Shown here: positions 1 through 8,158 of the stretch, piece by piece
Layout: every line of letters starts with the position of its first letter
Position numbering within the stretch: the first letter of the stretch is position 1
Made by a program: the position numbers and the translations under genes
The notes under the pieces: generated by a model
Told to the model about the DNA's origin: nothing
Seen by the model: only the letters and a program-made list of their open reading frames with translations
Databases searched by the model: none
Origin: Candidatus Methanoperedens sp.
GTDB taxonomy: Archaea > Halobacteriota > Methanosarcinia > Methanosarcinales > Methanoperedenaceae
Direction of reading: 5' to 3'
Length of the DNA: 17,172 bases
NCBI GenBank assembly: GCA_027460605.1
Contig: JAPZAN010000052.1
Coordinates: 3,927 to 21,098, forward strand

Positions 1-2
1 TT

Positions 3-686
3 GGATGTCCGCAGCAGGTGGATTTCTTAAGTTTTATTAAGGAAGAAAGGGCAGGAAAGCAGCCGCTTGAAATTGCTCATCTTGGAGTTTTTACGGAATT
101 TGCGGAATTGAGCTCCAAACTTGACGGCACAGCAAAACCCGAAAGCAGCGATTCAAAGTACGGGTACTTACCCGGTTGTGTGGACTCGCTGGGCTTATTC
201 TTGCATGATGTGAAAACTGATTTTGGTGAAATAACAACTTCATCGCTTAAGCTTCTTGATAAGATTGGTATCAAACCGAGGGTCATGAATATGAAATGCT
301 GCGGTCATGATGTCCTCTGGCAGGGGAAAAAGGATGTTTTTGACAGGCTTAAGAATTATAATACAAAATACCTTAAAGATAGCGGCATCGATACACTTGT
401 GACAAGCTGCGCCGAATGCTACCGCACATTTTCAAAAGATTACGAGCTTGGAATCAAGGTGATCCATATTTCTGAACTTATGGATAAACTCGGATTGAAG
501 ATAAATGCCGAAGTAACGTACCATGACCCGTGCAGGCTCGGGAGGCACATGGGAGTATATGACGCGCCGCGAAGGGCGCTAACCGCAAACGGCGCAAGGA
601 TAAAAGAAATGGAACACTCAAAAGAAAATGCCCTGTGCTGCGGAGTCAGCAGTTTTATGAACTGCAACGAGCAGACAAGCCAGTGA
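3..686 (+). CDS. HdrD/GlpC-like CCG-domain iron-sulfur protein, truncated at both ends
   Basis: The reading frame is already open at the window edge. The first codons read GCPQQVDF, the tail of a ferredoxin-type Cys motif, so the gene starts upstream and the GTG at 18 is internal. An HdrB/HdrD-type double CCG region follows. The first half is complete: Cys at 177, Cys-Cys-Gly at 297-302 and CAEC at 408-419. The second half starts with HDPCRLGRH (Cys at 531) and LCCG (636-641) but stops after NEQTSQ, before the final CxxC that these domains normally carry. A C-terminal cluster ligand set is therefore missing. The family transfers electrons to or from thiols/disulfides or quinone-like carriers through [4Fe-4S] or noncubane clusters, in the cytoplasm or on the inner membrane face. 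It directly precedes hdrC. The truncated end coincides with the missing hdrC start, suggesting a deletion or misassembly. Confidence 0.8.
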   Translation, partial: GCPQQVDFLSFIKEERAGKQPLEIAHLGVFTEFAELSSKLDGTAKPESSDSKYGYLPGCVDSLGLFLHDVKTDFGEITTSSLKLLDKIGIKPRVMNMKCCGHDVLWQGKKDVFDRLKNYNTKYLKDSGIDTLVTSCAECYRTFSKDYELGIKVIHISELMDKLGLKINAEVTYHDPCRLGRHMGVYDAPRRALTANGARIKEMEHSKENALCCGVSSFMNCNEQTSQ

Positions 687-1203
687 GCCCGGCGGCGAAA
701 ACATCAAGAAATGCTTTAACTGCACCGGCTGCACCGTTGGCTGTCCTGTAACCGAGATAGACAAAGGTTACAATCCGCGCAAGATACTCAGGAAAGCGCT
801 CCTGGGCATGCGCAATGAAGTCCTGACCGACGATTCCCTCTGGCTTTGCGCTTCATGTTACCTGTGTTATGAACGCTGCCCGCAGGATGTGAAAATCACA
901 GAAGTGATGGGGGCGATAAGGGCGATTGCGCAGCGTGAAGCAAAGGCAGGGAAAATCAAGCTCAACAATCCAAAACCTCTTTTTGATAATCTTTTCATCG
1001 ACTCGGTCAGGAGCAACGGAAGATGGTACGAAGCAGGCGTCAGCGGCACGTTCATGCTCAAGACAAAAGGGCTTGGCGGCTTGATAGGATATGCCCCGAT
1101 GGGACTTGAATTGTTCAAGAAAGGAAAACTCAGCATCCTGCCCCATAAAATCAAATGCAATAACCAGCTAAAACGCATTTTTGAGGAAGTGGAGAAAAAA
1201 TGA
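661..1203 (+). CDS. hdrC: Heterodisulfide reductase subunit C (HdrC), start codon missing
   Basis: HdrC carries two [4Fe-4S] clusters that pass electrons between HdrA and HdrB. Counted from 661, the two ferredoxin motifs are C18xxC21xxC24xxxC28-P and C63xxC66xxC69xxxC73-P. The C-terminal helical part (LSILPHKIK, then EEVEKK) is typical of HdrC. About 180 residues are readable, close to the family length, so only a few N-terminal residues are lost. The frame opens after a TGA at 658-660, and there is no ATG, GTG or TTG before the first cluster motif. The first ATG (808) lies after that motif and would delete a cluster. The annotated start is therefore the open-frame edge, not a proven initiation site. 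It overlaps the 3' end of the truncated HdrD-like gene in another frame and overlaps hdrB by four bases (ATGA at 1200). Product identity is confident; whether the gene is intact is not. Confidence 0.82.
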   Translation, partial: TATSRQASEPGGENIKKCFNCTGCTVGCPVTEIDKGYNPRKILRKALLGMRNEVLTDDSLWLCASCYLCYERCPQDVKITEVMGAIRAIAQREAKAGKIKLNNPKPLFDNLFIDSVRSNGRWYEAGVSGTFMLKTKGLGGLIGYAPMGLELFKKGKLSILPHKIKCNNQLKRIFEEVEKK

Positions 1204-2123
1204 AGCTTGCATATTATCCCGGATGCACCCTTCATGGCACGGCGCGCGAATACGATGCATCCACAAAAGCCGTATGTAAGGCGGCAGGCATCGAGCTGAC
1301 CGAGATCGAGGACTGGAATTGCTGCGGCGCGCTTGAGGCTATTTTCGATAAGGAATTATCCATGGGTCTCTCGGCGAGAAACAATATGCTTGCACAGAAA
1401 ACAGGACTTGACCTTGTGATACCGTGCAGCATATGCTCGCATAATCTCTCGAGAGCCGATAAAGCCATGAAAACCGACGATGCTTTCAGGGAAAAGATTG
1501 AAAGGGCGCTCGGGGAAAAATACGATGGTGTTAAAATCAAACATCTTCTTGATGTAATGGTAAATGATGTCGGTGTTGATGCATTAGCTCAAAAATTCGT
1601 AAAACCATTAAAAGGCATAAAAGCCGTTCCATACTACGGTTGCCTTCTTGTACGCCCTTCCGAAGTATCAAGATTCGATAACCCGGAAAATCCCACATCC
1701 CTTGATAACCTTATAAAAGCCGCCGGCGCTGAATGTCTTCCATTTACCCAGAAAACCAGATGCTGCGGCGGCAACCTCCTGATGAGCAAACAGGATTATG
1801 CATTCATATTAACTAAAAAATTATTCGATGAAGCAAAAGCAGCAGGCGCGAATTGCATCGTGGTGGCGTGTCCCATGTGCCACATGCTGCTTGACGGACA
1901 GCAGTCAATGGTAGAAAAGGCGCATAATACCGTTATCGATATGCCTGTGCTGTATTTCACCCAGCTTATCGGGCTTGCGATGGGTTTAAGCGAGAAAGAA
2001 CTTGAACTCGATAAAAACATGGTTTCTACGGCGAAACTTATTGGCTCCATTGGCAAAGAAGAGAAAAAAGCTGAGGCAAAAATCGAAACCAAAGCTGCAA
2101 TGGAAGCGGAGGTGGCTGAATGA
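1200..2123 (+). CDS. hdrB: Heterodisulfide reductase subunit B (HdrB)
   Basis: HdrB is the catalytic subunit that reduces, or in reverse forms, the CoM-S-S-CoB heterodisulfide at two noncubane [4Fe-4S] clusters. Both CCG motifs are complete: C9, C41-C42, C76, C79 and C148, C188-C189, C224, C227. This matches the ligand spacing known for methanogen HdrB. It is 307 residues long, slightly longer than usual. After about residue 260 it has an extra Lys/Glu/Ala-rich tail (KAEAKIETKAAMEAEVAE) that is probably disordered. The ATG overlaps the hdrC stop (ATGA), preceded by GTGGAG at 1189-1194, and the stop overlaps the hdrA start, so translation is probably coupled. The active-site set supports true heterodisulfide chemistry rather than a degenerate paralogue, although HdrB homologues can act on other disulfides. 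Confidence 0.93.
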   Translation: MKLAYYPGCTLHGTAREYDASTKAVCKAAGIELTEIEDWNCCGALEAIFDKELSMGLSARNNMLAQKTGLDLVIPCSICSHNLSRADKAMKTDDAFREKIERALGEKYDGVKIKHLLDVMVNDVGVDALAQKFVKPLKGIKAVPYYGCLLVRPSEVSRFDNPENPTSLDNLIKAAGAECLPFTQKTRCCGGNLLMSKQDYAFILTKKLFDEAKAAGANCIVVACPMCHMLLDGQQSMVEKAHNTVIDMPVLYFTQLIGLAMGLSEKELELDKNMVSTAKLIGSIGKEEKKAEAKIETKAAMEAEVAE

Positions 2124-5100
2124 AAGGCTCGGTAGCGGTGGTCGGGGGCGGCATAGCCGGGATTCAGGCAGCGCTTGACCTTGCGGACAGCGGATTCAAG
2201 ACATATCTCATAGAATCAAGACCAAGCATTGGGGGGACGATGTCGCAGCTTGACAAGACTTTCCCCACCAACGACTGCGCCATGTGCATACTTTCACCGA
2301 AGCTTGTGGAAACGGGAAGGCACCCGAATATTGAATTGCTCTCATACAGCGATGTAAAATCCATATCAGGCAAAGCCGGGGATTTCAAAGTAAAAGTCGT
2401 TAAAAAAGCGCGGTACGTGGACGAAACGAAATGTACCGGATGCGGCACCTGCACAGAGAAATGCCCCTCAAAAGTCCCGGATGAATATAATGCAGGCATG
2501 AGCAAACGCAAATCCATATACATTCCTTTTGCCCAGGCAATCCCCAGGATTGCGACTATCGATGCGGCTCATTGTTTGTATCTCACAAAAGGCAAATGCG
2601 GCGTATGCAAGAAAGTATGCGGACCAAAAGCGGTAGATTACGAGCAGAAAGACAAAGAGGTCGAGCTGGACGTTGGTTCGGTCATCCTTGCCACAGGTTT
2701 CAAGCCATTCGACCCCTCCTCGCTTAAACAGTTCAGGTTTGACCACCCCGATGTAATCACTGCGCTCCAGTTCGAGCGCCTCCTGAGCGCAAGCGGACCG
2801 ACGCAGGGGCATGTCACAAAACAATCAGACGGCAAAGTCCCGAAGAAAATTGCGTTCATCCAGTGCGTTGGCTCGCGCAACCCGCGAATAGGCAGGAAGC
2901 ACTGCTCTTCTGTTTGCTGCATGTATGCCACAAAGGAATCAATCATCGCAAAAGAACACGACCCTGAGCTTGATATCACCATATTCAATATCGATATACG
3001 GGCATTTGGCAAGAATTTCGAGGAATTCTATAACCGTGCGCAGAGGGAATACGGTATTAAATATAACAACTCGCGTCCTCCCGAAGTAATAGTTGACACA
3101 AATAATGCCCTCTCTTTGAAATACGAGGATTTCAATACAGGCGACCTTAAAACACAGAACTTCGATATGGTAATCCTTTCCATAGGGCTTGACCCCGCGG
3201 ATTCTACGCGAACTCTTGCGCAGTCGTCAGGCATCGCGCTTGATGATTTCGGGAATATCGCCACAACTGTTGAGAATCCTGTGGAAACGAGCGTTCCCGG
3301 CATCTATGTCTGCGGTGTCGCCCAGGGACCGAAGGATATCCCGGATACAGTCGCGCAGGCAAGCGCCGCAGCTTCAAAAGCCGCTGCACTCCTCTCAAAA
3401 GAACGCGGCACGATGATAAAAGAGAGGAAATTCCCTGAAGAAAAACCCCTTTCTCTGGAGCCTCGAATCGGAGTGTTCGTATGCCACTGCGGGATTAACA
3501 TAGGCAGCGTGGTAAATGTGCCGAACGTGGTAGAGTACGCAAAGACGCTGCCAAACGTGGCACATGCACAGGAAATGCTGTATGCCTGTTCTTCAGACTC
3601 GCAGGTCACGATAAAAGATGCCATCGCTAAGAACAACCTGAACCGCGTGGTTGTTGCTTCATGTACGCCACGCACCCATGAACCGCTTTTCCAGAATACC
3701 TGCCGCGAAGCAGGGCTTAATCCGTATCTTTTCGAACTGGCAAATATCCGCGAGCACTGCTCCTGGGTACACATGAAAGAAAAGGAAAAAGCCACCGAGA
3801 AAGCAAAGGGAATAGTCCAGATGGCAGTTGCTAAATCCGCTTTGTTCCAGCCGCTCTACAAGCAAAAGGTTTCGTTAATCAATAAAGCGCTTGTGCTTGG
3901 AGGAGGCATTGCAGGCATGACCGCTGCGCTTGATATTGCAAATAACGGTTACAGCGTGACACTCGTCGAGAAGGAAAAAGAACTCGGTGGTATGCTTAAG
4001 GAAATGACCGAATTATACGATGGGAAGAAGCCTTCCGATGTATTAAAAGACCTTATCGGCAGGGTGAACCAGAATAAGAACATAAAGGTCATTAACGAGG
4101 CAAAACTCGCAAAGGTGGAAGGATATCTTGGCAACTTTAAGGGAGTTGTAGCTGCCAAAGGAAAACAGATGGCTGTGGATTTCGGGGCTGCTGTGGTTGC
4201 AACAGGTGCGCGGAATTTTGAGCCTGCTGGATTATTCAACTACGGGAAAGATTCGCGGGTGGTAACGCAGGCACAGCTTGAAAAAATGCTCGGAAAAGGC
4301 GATAAGACCCCGTATTTAAATACGGGGATTAACATCACAATGATACAGTGCGTCGGAGCGCGCAGCAAAGAGCGGGAATACTGTGGAAGGACCTGCTGTA
4401 TAGACGCAGTCAAGAATGCCACAAGGATTAAGAAAGCAAGCAGCAGCGCCAATGTCTATGTCCTCTACCGTGATATGAGAACATACGGGGTCATGGAGAA
4501 ACTATACGAGAATGCAAGAGACCTCGGTGTAATCTTTATCAAATACGATGCTGAGAATCCGCCTAAAGTTCAGGATGGGGCGGTGGTTGTACACGATTCC
4601 ATGCTAAACGAGGATATAGAGATAGCATCAGACCTTGTGGTTCTGAGCACGCCGCTTATAGCTGGCGAAAACGAAGAGATAAACCAGCTCTTCAAGATAC
4701 CCCTTGATAAGAACAAGTTTTTCCTCGAAGCTCATCCAAAACTACGCCCAGTGGATTTCGCCACAGACGGCGTGTTCCTGTGCGGAAGCGCCCAGGCGCC
4801 CAAGCTCATGGATGAGGCGATATCGCAGGCAAGCGCGGCGGCATCGCGGGCATGCACCATCTTATCCCGCAAGTTCATCGAAACAGAAGGCGCGGTCTCG
4901 GTGGTCAACGAAGCAAGATGCATAGGCTGCGGGACATGCGTTACCGTCTGCCCGTACAATGCGCCATCACTTCAGGAAGTAACAGTGAAAGCCGAAGAGG
5001 TCACATACACAACAAAGAAGTCGCGCATAAATCCTGCGGCATGCAAGGGATGCGGTTCTTGCGCAGCAGCATGCCCTGCCGGAGCAATAACGGCGCAGCA

Positions 5101-5197
5101 TTTCTCATCAAAGGAGATAGGAGAGGCAATAGATGCTTTTGATAAAGGTGTCCGGAGCATTTCGATAGAAAAAGGCGTCGTGGAGGTTACTGTATGA
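2120..5197 (+). CDS. hdrA: Double HdrA: fused flavin and iron-sulfur subunit of heterodisulfide reductase
   Basis: HdrA carries the bifurcating FAD. At 1025 residues this is much longer than the usual 650-680 and reads as two HdrA modules in one chain. Module 1 (about 1-435) begins directly with the FAD fold (GGGIAG at 9-14) and keeps NDCAMC (C53, C56). It also has the inserted ferredoxin domain (C105xxC108xxC111xxxC115 and C152, C160, C163, C167) and CVGSR. Module 2 (about 445-1025) starts with the HdrA N-terminal domain (VFVCHCG) and has a second FAD site (GGGIAG near 595) and CVGAR. It ends in two ferredoxin motifs (CIGCGTCVTVCP, CKGCGSCAAACP), but lacks the inserted ferredoxin domain and the NDCxxC loop. 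The ATG follows a strong GGAGGTGG site and overlaps hdrB. An MvhD gene follows directly. The gene predicts two flavins per chain and a long cluster chain. The family call is secure; which flavin bifurcates is unknown. Confidence 0.93.
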   Translation: MKGSVAVVGGGIAGIQAALDLADSGFKTYLIESRPSIGGTMSQLDKTFPTNDCAMCILSPKLVETGRHPNIELLSYSDVKSISGKAGDFKVKVVKKARYVDETKCTGCGTCTEKCPSKVPDEYNAGMSKRKSIYIPFAQAIPRIATIDAAHCLYLTKGKCGVCKKVCGPKAVDYEQKDKEVELDVGSVILATGFKPFDPSSLKQFRFDHPDVITALQFERLLSASGPTQGHVTKQSDGKVPKKIAFIQCVGSRNPRIGRKHCSSVCCMYATKESIIAKEHDPELDITIFNIDIRAFGKNFEEFYNRAQREYGIKYNNSRPPEVIVDTNNALSLKYEDFNTGDLKTQNFDMVILSIGLDPADSTRTLAQSSGIALDDFGNIATTVENPVETSVPGIYVCGVAQGPKDIPDTVAQASAAASKAAALLSKERGTMIKERKFPEEKPLSLEPRIGVFVCHCGINIGSVVNVPNVVEYAKTLPNVAHAQEMLYACSSDSQVTIKDAIAKNNLNRVVVASCTPRTHEPLFQNTCREAGLNPYLFELANIREHCSWVHMKEKEKATEKAKGIVQMAVAKSALFQPLYKQKVSLINKALVLGGGIAGMTAALDIANNGYSVTLVEKEKELGGMLKEMTELYDGKKPSDVLKDLIGRVNQNKNIKVINEAKLAKVEGYLGNFKGVVAAKGKQMAVDFGAAVVATGARNFEPAGLFNYGKDSRVVTQAQLEKMLGKGDKTPYLNTGINITMIQCVGARSKEREYCGRTCCIDAVKNATRIKKASSSANVYVLYRDMRTYGVMEKLYENARDLGVIFIKYDAENPPKVQDGAVVVHDSMLNEDIEIASDLVVLSTPLIAGENEEINQLFKIPLDKNKFFLEAHPKLRPVDFATDGVFLCGSAQAPKLMDEAISQASAAASRACTILSRKFIETEGAVSVVNEARCIGCGTCVTVCPYNAPSLQEVTVKAEEVTYTTKKSRINPAACKGCGSCAAACPAGAITAQHFSSKEIGEAIDAFDKGVRSISIEKGVVEVTV
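4308..4327. repeat. Perfect 20-base palindrome inside the double hdrA
   Basis: CCCCGTATTTAAATACGGGG is its own reverse complement over all 20 bases. It lies in the coding sequence between the FAD-site and CVGAR regions of the second HdrA module and encodes PYLNTG. It could form a strong cruciform or an mRNA hairpin, or be an operator-like site; coding constraint alone would not require it. Confidence 0.7.
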
Positions 5198-5649
5198 GCG
5201 AAGAAGCGGCTAAAGCAAACCCCGCGCAGTCGGGGAACGGCTGGGAGCCGAATATCCTTGCGTTTTGCTGCAACTGGTGTTCGTACGCCGGCGCAGACCT
5301 TGCAGGAGTGAGCCGTTTCCAGTATCCGCCTACGGTCAGGATATTAAGGGTAATGTGTTCAAGCAGGGTCGAACCTTCGTTCATCCTGAAAGCATTAAAT
5401 GACGGAGCAGACGGCGTGCTTGTGGCGGGATGCCATATCGGCGACTGCCATTACATAGACGGTAATAAGAACGCAGAGATAAGGATAAATAACACGAAGA
5501 AAGCGCTGGCAAAAATTGGACTTGATAAGAGGCTCAGGCTTGAGTGGATTTCAGCCAGCGAAGGATTGCGATTCTCAGAAGTTATCCGTGATTTTACAGA
5601 AGAGATTAAGAAACTGGGTGAAAATCCTATCAAGGAAGTGAAGAAATGA
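5194..5649 (+). CDS. mvhD: MvhD-like [2Fe-2S] electron-transfer subunit, copy 1
   Basis: MvhD is the small adaptor that carries electrons from a hydrogenase, formate dehydrogenase or F420 module to HdrA. This 151-residue protein has the expected cysteine set: FCCNWCSY (C25, C26, C29), VMCSSR (C55) and GCHIGDCHY (C80, C85). Four of these bind the [2Fe-2S] cluster in known MvhD. A short Ala/Lys-rich N-terminus precedes the conserved GNGWEP. The ATG overlaps the stop of the double HdrA (ATGA), with GGAGGTTA upstream at 5182-5189, and the stop overlaps the next hdrA. There is no mvhA/G hydrogenase gene nearby, so the electron donor is more likely the FdhB/FdhA-like pair further along. It is clearly paralogous to the copy at 7697, with most of the core residues shared. 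Confidence 0.93.
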   Translation: MSEEAAKANPAQSGNGWEPNILAFCCNWCSYAGADLAGVSRFQYPPTVRILRVMCSSRVEPSFILKALNDGADGVLVAGCHIGDCHYIDGNKNAEIRINNTKKALAKIGLDKRLRLEWISASEGLRFSEVIRDFTEEIKKLGENPIKEVKK

Positions 5650-7700
5650 ACGATATTAAAGGTACTGAAAATAAAGGTGCCGTTCCAAAAGATAACGACG
5701 AAAAACGGGTCGGCGTGTTTGTATGTGAGTGCGGCGTGAATATCGGGGGCGTCGTGAATACAAAAGCTGTGGCGGATTATATCGGGACACTGCCGGGCGT
5801 AAAGGTCACCTCTGTCAATAAATTCACATGCTCAGACTCAGGTCAGGCTGACATCCAGCAAAAAATCAAAGAACATAACCTGAACCGTGTCGTCGTGGCT
5901 GCGTGTTCTCCCAAAACACATGAACCAACATTCCGTGCATGCATCGAGCAGATGGGTTTGAACCAGTACTTCCTTGAATTCGTAAATATCAGAGACCACT
6001 GCTCATGGATACACATGTGGGAAAAGGAGAAAGCCACCGAGAAGGCAAAAGACCTTATCCGCATGGGAGTTGAGCGCGCAAAGCTGCTCGAACCGCTGCA
6101 AGCAAGCGAAGTCCCTGTGACTGATAAGGCGCTTGTTGTGGGAGCCGGCGTTGCGGGAATGCAGGCTGCTCTTGACCTTGCTGATATGGGATTCCAGGTT
6201 TATCTTGTTGAGAAGGAACCCTCCATCGGCGGCAGGATGGCGAGGTTCGATAAAGTCTTCCCCACGAACGATTGCTCTATTTGCATCCTAGGTCCCAAGA
6301 TGGTGGAAGTAGCAAGGAACAAGAATATCAAAATAATGAGCTATTCGGAAGTGAAAGCTGTAGAAGGGTATGTGGGCAACTTCAACGTGAAAGTCGAACA
6401 CAAACCCAGGTATCTCGATATTGCCAAATGCACCGGCTGCGCCAAGTGCAGCGAAGCCTGTCCGGTCGAAGTACCCTATGACTTTAACGAGGGCTTCGGG
6501 ACGCGAAAGGCAATATTTGTCCCCTTCCCGCAGGCAGTGCCGCTGCGCGCCGTTCTTGACAAGGAAAACTGCATCAACTGCAAGGCGTGCGCCAAGGCAT
6601 GCGAGCGCGGGGCAATAAATTACGATATGCAGCCGGGTTTTACGGATCTCAATGTGGGAGTGATTATCGGCGCAGTTGGTTTCAAGACATACGACCCTGA
6701 GCCAAGGCATGATTTCGGATACGGGTTATATGATAATATCATTACAGCGATGGAATTTGAGCGTCTGCTGAATGCCGCAGGCCCCACAGGTGGGCATGTC
6801 GTAAGACCTTCGGACTGCAAAGAACCCATACGCGTTGGATTTGTGAATTGCGTTGGCTCGCGAGATAAGGCTACAAATATTTATTGCTCGGGTGTTTGCT
6901 GCATGTACACAATCAAGAATGCACAGCTCCTTAAGGAAAAGAGACCCGAGACTGACCATACGATAATGTATATGGATATCAGGACGACCTTCAGGGGATA
7001 TGAGGAATCATACAACAGGTCGCGAAACCTTGGCGTGAAATTCCTGCGCGGAAGACCTGTGGAAGTGAAGGAAGACCCTGTTACCAAGAATATCAAGGTG
7101 CGGGTTGAGGATACACTCGCCGGTGAAATAAGGAACCTCGAATTCGATCTTCTGGTGCTGGCCACAGGCATCGTCCCGAATGAAGGAATTAACCAGATAC
7201 AGCAATTGTTGAAATTATCAAAAGCAGCAGATGGTCTGCTTATGGAAGCGCATCCTAAATTGAAACCTGTTGATACGACTATTGATGGCGTGTTCCTTGC
7301 GGGTTGCGCTTCAGGGCCCAAGGATATTCCATACGCGGTTTCCCAGGGAAGCGCATGTGCAAGCCGCGCCACAATTTTGCTGAAGAACAAAAAAGCCATA
7401 ACAGAAGGTATCACTGCTGTTGTAAATCCTGATGTTTGTGTTGGATGTGGCGTATGCATCCCCATGTGCCCGTTCCAGGCAATAAAGATGGATGAGAAAG
7501 AAGGCAAAGCAAATGTGGTGAAAGCCCTGTGCAAAGGATGCGGAACATGCGTCACAGCCTGCCCGACTGGAGCGCTTGAACAGAGCCACTTCAAGAATAA
7601 CCAGATACTGGCACAGGTGAAGAATGTATTCAAATTTGATGAATCCGTTATGAATAAACAGAGATCTTTGGATTCATCAAACCAGGAGGTAGCGGCATGA
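5646..7700 (+). CDS. hdrA: Heterodisulfide reductase subunit A (HdrA), canonical length
   Basis: This is a complete, standard 684-residue HdrA, the flavin subunit that bifurcates or confurcates electrons between the heterodisulfide branch and ferredoxin. In order it has the N-terminal domain (VFVCECG), the FAD site (GAGVAG near residue 166) and NDCSIC. Next come the inserted ferredoxin domain (CTGCAKCSEACP near 262, CINCKACAKACE near 309) and CVGSR with SGVCCMY. The C-terminal ferredoxins are CVGCGVCIPMCP near 598 and CKGCGTCVTACP near 630. Nothing expected is missing. The last 25 residues are a polar tail without an obvious domain. The ATG overlaps the upstream mvhD stop and the TGA overlaps the second mvhD start. 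Having both this and the double HdrA in one operon suggests paralogous HdrA chains in one complex, or two alternative complexes sharing HdrBC. Confidence 0.95.
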   Translation: MNDIKGTENKGAVPKDNDEKRVGVFVCECGVNIGGVVNTKAVADYIGTLPGVKVTSVNKFTCSDSGQADIQQKIKEHNLNRVVVAACSPKTHEPTFRACIEQMGLNQYFLEFVNIRDHCSWIHMWEKEKATEKAKDLIRMGVERAKLLEPLQASEVPVTDKALVVGAGVAGMQAALDLADMGFQVYLVEKEPSIGGRMARFDKVFPTNDCSICILGPKMVEVARNKNIKIMSYSEVKAVEGYVGNFNVKVEHKPRYLDIAKCTGCAKCSEACPVEVPYDFNEGFGTRKAIFVPFPQAVPLRAVLDKENCINCKACAKACERGAINYDMQPGFTDLNVGVIIGAVGFKTYDPEPRHDFGYGLYDNIITAMEFERLLNAAGPTGGHVVRPSDCKEPIRVGFVNCVGSRDKATNIYCSGVCCMYTIKNAQLLKEKRPETDHTIMYMDIRTTFRGYEESYNRSRNLGVKFLRGRPVEVKEDPVTKNIKVRVEDTLAGEIRNLEFDLLVLATGIVPNEGINQIQQLLKLSKAADGLLMEAHPKLKPVDTTIDGVFLAGCASGPKDIPYAVSQGSACASRATILLKNKKAITEGITAVVNPDVCVGCGVCIPMCPFQAIKMDEKEGKANVVKALCKGCGTCVTACPTGALEQSHFKNNQILAQVKNVFKFDESVMNKQRSLDSSNQEVAA

Positions 7701-8158
7701 GTGCAGAAGCTGTTGCGGCTCAGCCAGCTTCGAAAGGGAATGGCTGGGAACCCAAGATAGTGGCCTTTTGCTGCAACTGGTGTTCATACGGAGGCGCCGA
7801 CAGCGCGGGCATGGGCAGGTTCCAGCAGCCGGCATCGACAAGAATCATACGCGTCATGTGCTCAGGACGAATAGACCCGCTGCATGTGTTCAATGCGTTC
7901 CTTGAAGGCGCAGATGCTGTGCTTGTGACGGGATGCCATATCGGTGACTGCCATTATGTTAACGGTAATGATAAGACAAAAATAAAATACAAATATCTTG
8001 AAAACGTTGCGCATGAACTTGGTATTGAAAAAGAGAGGCTCCAGCTTAACTGGATATCGGCAAGCGAAGGCGAAAAATTCGCAAATTTCATCCGCGATGT
8101 TACAGAGCAGATAAAAAAACTCGGGCCAAGTCCCTTGAAACCTGAGGGGGTGGCGTAA
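7697..8158 (+). CDS. mvhD: MvhD-like [2Fe-2S] electron-transfer subunit, copy 2
   Basis: This is the second MvhD adaptor in the operon, 153 residues, with the same cysteine pattern as copy 1: FCCNWCSY, VMCSGR and GCHIGDCHY. Roughly two thirds of the core is identical to copy 1 by eye. The differences are concentrated at the N-terminus and in the C-terminal helices. A near-perfect AGGAGGTAG site (7683-7691) precedes the ATG, which overlaps the hdrA stop. The TAA shares its last base with the ATG of the F420 oxidoreductase gene. This is the copy adjacent to the FdhB-like gene, so it is the better candidate for taking electrons directly from the F420 module. That partner choice is inferred from gene order only. 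Confidence 0.93.
   Translation: MSAEAVAAQPASKGNGWEPKIVAFCCNWCSYGGADSAGMGRFQQPASTRIIRVMCSGRIDPLHVFNAFLEGADAVLVTGCHIGDCHYVNGNDKTKIKYKYLENVAHELGIEKERLQLNWISASEGEKFANFIRDVTEQIKKLGPSPLKPEGVA

Noticed and set aside
6881..7633. A 250-residue open frame antisense to the canonical hdrA
   Set aside because: It lies entirely opposite a well-conserved gene, is Ser/Phe/Thr-rich as expected of a shadow frame, and has no start signal.
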